A stretch of 9,262 nt of DNA from an uncultured Caryophanales bacterium (GTDB lineage Bacteria > Bacillota_I > Bacilli_A > RFN20 > CAG-826). Both the position numbers and the translations under genes were made by a program. The DNA is taken from the NCBI GenBank assembly GCA_946410525.1, contig CAMKAQ010000023.1, positions 1-9,262 on the forward strand, read 5' to 3'. Each line of letters begins with the position of its first letter. Position 1 is the first letter of the stretch. Below, piece by piece: positions 6,208 through 9,262 of this stretch. The notes beneath the pieces were generated by a model. The model did no database searches, was not told where the DNA came from, and saw only the letters and a program-made list of their open reading frames with translations.

Positions 6208-7719
6208 ATGAAAAAGAAATTTGTTCTCCCGCTCGCAGCCCTCGGATTGATGGTTGCACTAGCCGGATGTCAGGATGGTGGAACCAACACATCTGCCGCT
6301 AGTGGAAGCGGAACCCCAACCAGTGGTTCTGTCGCTGCCTCCTCTTCCAAGATGGAGCAGATCAAGATCACTTCTGCAAACAATGCCAAGACAATGGTCA
6401 TTGGCACCACTCTCCAGCTTCAGGCTGACAAAGACGGCGTCACTTGGTCTACCGCAAACGCGGACATCGCTACTGTCAGCACCAGTGGCTTAGTCGAAGC
6501 CAAAGCCCTTGGTTCAGTCAAAATCACTGCCAAGAAAGAAGGCTTCAAAGATGGCACTATCACCATCGAGGTCACCAGACCAGCCCCAACCGCTAAGATC
6601 GACTGGAAAGACGCCGACCACTATTCTGTCGACGGTTCTTACACGAGAAGCAACCGTGGTCCTGGCGACACCCCTGTCTATAGCAAATCACAGGCTGATG
6701 GTGGCGAATGCATCGGTTATCAGGGCACCGGTGACAAGGAAACCTTAACCTTCACCTCCACTGCCGCTGTTGCCGCTGAGCTTACCTCCTCAATGGGCAG
6801 CAACAACTCCGTCAACTTAGCCGACGTTTGGAAAATCAAACTCAATGGAACCGAACTTAATTTGGCCGGCAAGAGATATGAATCAGATGATTCCTCTGGC
6901 AACTACACCTTCCAGGAAGTTTCCTTCGGTGATGTCAACTTGATCCAGGGCGACAACGTCTTTGAAATTGAATACCTCGTCGATGATAGCCCATATCTCG
7001 ACAACTTCTACGTCTACGCCAAAGCCGCGACTACCATCACCTCCAAACCAGCTGCAGAGAAGCAGAAGATCGCCCTCCCAGAAGGCGCTGACAAACTTAC
7101 TGTCGCTATTGGCGCAACCGCAACCATCAACTGCACCGAAACCGGTGTCAAATATACTTCTTCCAACACCGACATTGCCACCGTTGATGAAAACACCGGC
7201 GTTGTCACTGGCGTTGCCAAAGGCTCTGCTACCATCACCATCTCCAAAGATGGCATGATCCCAAATAGAGTCACCGTCACCGTCACCAATCCTTCTGAGG
7301 TTATTATCGAAGCCGAAAGCGAATCAACCCTCGTTGAATACACCGATGGCGCGACTGTCCCATCCTACAAGACTTCCAGCAGCGGCGGCGCTTATGTCCG
7401 TGTCCTCCCAACTGGAACAACCTTAACCTACACCTTCCCAGCTGCCAACGCTGGCAACTACAACTTGACCATGACTGGCAGAAACTTCAGCCGTGATCAC
7501 GAAATCACCGATCTCAGCCAGGATGCTGAAATCAAGATCAATGGCACTGCCGTTAACCTTGCTGGCAAAGCTTGGGCTTACGCCACTTCCAACCAGAGCC
7601 TTGATCTTGGCACTGTCACTCTTGCTGCTAGCAACACCATGACCTTCAAAGTCATCGGCGCTGAAGTCGCTGACACCAACTTCATGCTCGACAGCTTCAT
7701 CTTCACCCCAGCCGCCTAA
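6208..7719 (+). CDS. Surface lipoprotein with two BIG2 plus carbohydrate-binding-like modules
   Basis: A 503-aa secreted lipoprotein. Residues 1-20 form a KKK plus hydrophobic signal peptide ending in lipobox LAGC (18-21), so C21 would be lipidated and the protein anchored outside the membrane. A Ser/Thr/Gly linker (22-48) follows. Then come a bacterial Ig-like (BIG2) domain at about 50-124 (V-T-W-S-T-A-N-A-D-I-A-T-V, then G-L-V-E-A-K-A-L-G), a beta-sandwich at about 131-272, a second BIG2 at about 287-360, and a second beta-sandwich at about 364-502. Both sandwiches carry I-K-[LI]-N-G-T-x-x-N-L-A-G-K and end in a L-D-[NS]-F motif like CBM6/35 folds. No catalytic domain is seen, so glycan or host-surface binding is likely. 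I chose ATG 6208 for its canonical signal peptide and the AGAAAGGAG at 6186-6194 (13 nt away). An in-frame ATG at 6145 with AAGGA (9 nt away) would add 21 residues. Confidence 0.9.
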   Translation: MKKKFVLPLAALGLMVALAGCQDGGTNTSAASGSGTPTSGSVAASSSKMEQIKITSANNAKTMVIGTTLQLQADKDGVTWSTANADIATVSTSGLVEAKALGSVKITAKKEGFKDGTITIEVTRPAPTAKIDWKDADHYSVDGSYTRSNRGPGDTPVYSKSQADGGECIGYQGTGDKETLTFTSTAAVAAELTSSMGSNNSVNLADVWKIKLNGTELNLAGKRYESDDSSGNYTFQEVSFGDVNLIQGDNVFEIEYLVDDSPYLDNFYVYAKAATTITSKPAAEKQKIALPEGADKLTVAIGATATINCTETGVKYTSSNTDIATVDENTGVVTGVAKGSATITISKDGMIPNRVTVTVTNPSEVIIEAESESTLVEYTDGATVPSYKTSSSGGAYVRVLPTGTTLTYTFPAANAGNYNLTMTGRNFSRDHEITDLSQDAEIKINGTAVNLAGKAWAYATSNQSLDLGTVTLAASNTMTFKVIGAEVADTNFMLDSFIFTPAA

Positions 7720-7741
7720 TCAATAACTAACGATTAGAAAT

Positions 7742-7772
7742 AGCCCGGCGATTAAGTTCGCTGGGCTTTTTT
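7742..7772 (+). terminator. Rho-independent terminator of the lipoprotein gene
   Basis: AGCCCGGCGA (7742-7751) pairs with TCGCTGGGCT (7758-7767): ten pairs with one G-U around a 6-nt loop, then a run of six T ending at 7772. It lies 22 nt after the lipoprotein stop codon. Confidence 0.92.
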
Positions 7773-7783
7773 GTGAGGCAAAG

Positions 7784-7817
7784 AAAAAAGCCTGACGTGG
7801 AAGTGCATCAGGCTTTT
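7784..7817 (-). terminator. Rho-independent terminator of nrdI
   Basis: AAAAGCCTGA (7786-7795) pairs with TCAGGCTTTT (7808-7817), ten perfect pairs around a 12-nt loop. Read on the minus strand the stem ends in six T (7789-7784), 20 nt after the nrdI stop. The plus-strand T run is shorter (four), so it may also back up the neighbouring plus-strand terminator. Confidence 0.9.
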
Positions 7818-7837
7818 ACCAACAAAGGCGAGTTGAG

Positions 7838-8185
7838 CTATTTGACTAATTTAAGGATGGCGTTGACGTCTTCATCATTTCCGTCATTCTCGAAATGATA
7901 GAGATCCTTTGAGCCATATTTTTCTACGATGGCTTTGCCAGCCCCGCAGAAGGCCTCTCCATAACCGCTGTCACCACTGACGATGACACCCTTAAGTTTT
8001 GAAGAGTTGTTGGCCAAGAAGGCATCGGCCTCAGCAGGGATGTCTCCATAGCCGTCAGTGTAGGTGATGAGGATGAATTCCTCGTCCGCCACCTCATCGC
8101 CACTCTCGATTTTGTTAGCGGCGATTCCGAGCTTGCCGATCATTGATTCGACGTTGCCGGTTCTTGAAGCATAGTATACGTTCAT
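7838..8185 (-). CDS. nrdI: NrdI-type flavodoxin (ribonucleotide reductase activator)
   Basis: A 115-aa small flavodoxin, close to the shorter NrdI proteins. NrdI binds FMN and supplies the oxidant that assembles the dimanganese-tyrosyl radical cofactor of the class Ib reductase subunit NrdF (family knowledge). Visible features are V-Y-Y-A-S-R-T-G-N (3-11) as the FMN phosphate loop, F-I-L-I-T-Y-T-D-G-Y-G-D-I-P (37-50), G-V-I-V-S-G-D-S-G-Y-G-E-A-F-C (66-80) and L-Y-H-F-E-N-D-G-N-D-E-D-V (95-107). NrdI usually has S-G-N-x-N-F-G and F-E-L-x-G-T; the changes here to S-G-D-S-G-Y-G and F-E-N-D-G-N make it divergent. AGAGG (8201-8197) lies 11 nt before the ATG. It stands alone: nrdE and nrdF are not adjacent, and it has its own promoter and terminator. 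A generic flavodoxin is the alternative. Confidence 0.78.
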   Translation of the reverse strand: MNVYYASRTGNVESMIGKLGIAANKIESGDEVADEEFILITYTDGYGDIPAEADAFLANNSSKLKGVIVSGDSGYGEAFCGAGKAIVEKYGSKDLYHFENDGNDEDVNAILKLVK

Positions 8186-8201
8186 TGATTGTTTTTCCTC
8201 T

Positions 8202-8219
8202 AGTTAGTTATGACTAACT
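8202..8219. promoter_or_regulatory. 18-bp palindrome at the nrdI transcription start, likely operator
   Basis: AGTTAGT-TATG-ACTAACT has perfect 7-bp arms around a 4-bp centre. With the -10 at 8222-8227, nrdI transcription should start near 8215, inside this element, a usual place for a repressor site. It does not resemble an NrdR box or a Fur box. As RNA it could also form a hairpin just before the ribosome-binding site at 8197-8201. Confidence 0.55.
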
Positions 8220-8221
8220 GC

Positions 8222-8249
8222 ATATAAGATAGAGCCTCTATCGCCTCAA
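8222..8249 (-). promoter_or_regulatory. nrdI: nrdI promoter
   Basis: On the minus strand, TTGAGG (8249-8244) is a four-of-six -35 match, followed by a 16-bp spacer and TTATAT (8227-8222) as a -10. It lies about 37 bp before the nrdI ATG. Confidence 0.5.
8228..8242. promoter_or_regulatory. Perfect 15-bp palindrome in the nrdI promoter spacer, candidate operator
   Basis: GATAGAG-C-CTCTATC has perfect 7-bp arms around one base and fills 15 of the 16 bp between the predicted -35 and -10 hexamers. A protein bound there would either block RNA polymerase or, like MerR-family activators, reshape the spacer; MerR activators usually need a 19-20 bp spacer, so repression is more likely. The regulator is not in the window. 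Confidence 0.6.
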
Positions 8250-8284
8250 TTCAAATAAAACGATAAAAAAGATTTTCACGTGCC

Positions 8285-8294
8285 CATACGTATG
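8285..8294. repeat. 10-bp palindrome in the nrdI/lipoprotein divergent region
   Basis: CATACGTATG is a perfect palindrome with loose outer symmetry (TGCC on the left, GGCA on the right). It lies upstream of both divergent genes: 36 bp from the nrdI -35, and 56 bp before the lipoprotein ATG at 8351. It could be a binding site for either gene, but a 10-bp palindrome alone is weak evidence. Confidence 0.25.
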
Positions 8295-8350
8295 TGTGGC
8301 AATTTTGTGACTCCTCTTGGCTACACTTTTCTTAAAGCGAGGAAATAACC

Positions 8351-9262
8351 ATGAAGAAACTTTTTTCAAAAACCTTCCTTTTGTTAGCGATATCGTTACC
8401 TCTTTTTGGCTGCAGTTCTGAGCCACAAAGCGAAGTCATCCTTAGCGACGATGAATCCACGATCATCAAAGACGCCAAAAGCACGGATGGCTATCTCGAA
8501 AAAAAGGATTACAAATCGATAGCCTACGCCTACATCTATAAGATTAAAGAAGGACTCACCACTTATAAGACTGAGACGAGCGGAAGCGTCAAAGCCAAAG
8601 TCCTCTTCTTCGATTACGACATCAGCTATACGAGTCTCACCCTAAAGAATGGCTCCACCTTCTATTCGAAGGACCACTCAGTCTCTTCTCTTATGACCAT
8701 CGACACCGAGTATTACATGGTCAATAAAGATAAGATCCTGGTCGCAAGCGACAACAAATACGACGTTTATTCCACCGAGGAATTCCATAAGATCTCTTAC
8801 ACCGTCGACCAATATATGGTCATGGGCTATGTCTTCACGGATCAATCCATCCTCTATGCCGAGGTCATCGAAGACAAAGACGAGGTCGTCAAAGTGAAAT
8901 ACAAGTTAGACAACGAGCTTTCGACTCACCTTGTCAAAAAAGATTTCAAGAACTCAGGCGGATTATCTGAATACCCAACCTTCAAGGACGTGAACGTCAC
9001 CCTTACGATGAAGAGGGATTTCACTCCTGTCGCATATCAGATTGACGCCACTTACACCGCTTCAAAAGCGTTCCTTGGCTCAACCGAGGCCAAGCAACAC
9101 ACCGACTGCGTCTTCTCTAGCATCGAAGAAAAAATCGATATCCCAAACGAGTCATTCTTGTCAGGGAAGTTAGGCGATGCTCCTAAGCGTATCGACACAA
9201 ACGATGAGGAAACCTCAATCAAGAAAGACCTCCTTAACGCCTTAGAGAAGCTCGACTACAAG
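8351..9262 (+). CDS. Unrecognised lipoprotein (partial, continues beyond window)
   Basis: The frame is open for 304 codons to the last base of the window, so the C-terminus is missing. ATG 8351 follows GAGG (8339-8342) at 8 nt. MKKLFSKTFLLLAISLPLFG is a signal peptide ending in lipobox LFGC (18-21), so C21 would be lipidated and the mature protein anchored on the outer membrane face. After a short Ser/Glu/Asp linker, the rest is rich in alternating Tyr/Thr/Val/Lys strands (about 60-255) typical of an all-beta or open half-barrel fold, ending in a more acidic stretch. I see no catalytic motif and do not recognise the family; LolA/LppX-like lipid-carrier folds have this look, but that is only an impression. 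It is divergent from nrdI and does not obviously relate to it. No convincing promoter was found in the 165-bp gap. Confidence 0.88.
   Translation, partial: MKKLFSKTFLLLAISLPLFGCSSEPQSEVILSDDESTIIKDAKSTDGYLEKKDYKSIAYAYIYKIKEGLTTYKTETSGSVKAKVLFFDYDISYTSLTLKNGSTFYSKDHSVSSLMTIDTEYYMVNKDKILVASDNKYDVYSTEEFHKISYTVDQYMVMGYVFTDQSILYAEVIEDKDEVVKVKYKLDNELSTHLVKKDFKNSGGLSEYPTFKDVNVTLTMKRDFTPVAYQIDATYTASKAFLGSTEAKQHTDCVFSSIEEKIDIPNESFLSGKLGDAPKRIDTNDEETSIKKDLLNALEKLDYK

Noticed and set aside
7273..7290. Short tandem GTCACC repeats in the lipoprotein gene.
   Set aside because: They encode a T-V-T-V beta strand in the BIG2 domain; this is coding low complexity, not a DNA repeat element.
8202..8242. NrdR box in the nrdI control region.
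   Set aside because: NrdR boxes resemble ACACWATATWTWGTGT; neither palindrome here fits that pattern.

Overview
The window looks like chromosomal DNA of a Gram-positive-type bacterium, most likely an uncultured Bacillota lineage on the Bacilli/Mollicutes side. This is inference from four points: strong Shine-Dalgarno sites (AAAGGAGGG, AAAAGGAAG, AGAAAGGAG); two lipoproteins with Gram-positive-style lipobox signals; a Bacilli-like gene complement (heterodimeric ABC exporter, PhoH ATPase, RecN, NrdI); and moderate GC with C-ending codons and AGA/AGG/CGT arginine. TGA is used as a stop (upstream ABC gene, 173-175) and tryptophan is TGG, so this is the standard code, not Mycoplasma code 4. There are no RNA genes, CRISPR arrays, transposases or phage genes.

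Layout. (1) 2-1946: the end of one ABC exporter half-transporter, overlapping by 8 bp a complete second one. Together they look like a heterodimeric exporter with one canonical and one degenerate ATP site. (2) 1943-3283, minus: a 446-aa protein I do not recognise, convergent with the ABC gene and sharing a CTAG in which both stop codons lie. A terminator-like hairpin on the minus strand (3366-3411) lies upstream of it, with no obvious gene to terminate. (3) 3547-6024: a short PhoH2-like ATPase without a PIN domain, then recN 45 bp downstream, probably one operon of nucleic-acid-handling ATPases. (4) 6025-7719: an intergenic region with a possible cre-like site, a weak promoter and a two-stem 5' leader hairpin, then a 503-aa lipoprotein made of two repeated (Ig-like BIG2 + carbohydrate-binding-like beta-sandwich) units and closed by a strong terminator. 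(5) 7784-8350: a stand-alone nrdI-type flavodoxin on the minus strand with its own terminator. Its promoter has a perfect 15-bp palindrome filling the -35/-10 spacer and a second 18-bp palindrome over the predicted start of transcription. (6) 8351-9262: the start of a second, unidentified lipoprotein that runs off the window.

No single new system spans the window. The parts most worth following up are the double-palindrome control region of nrdI, the unknown 446-aa protein with its leader hairpin, and the duplicated-module lipoprotein with a structured leader. No stretch longer than 300 bases lacks a gene; the largest gap is 3284-3546.
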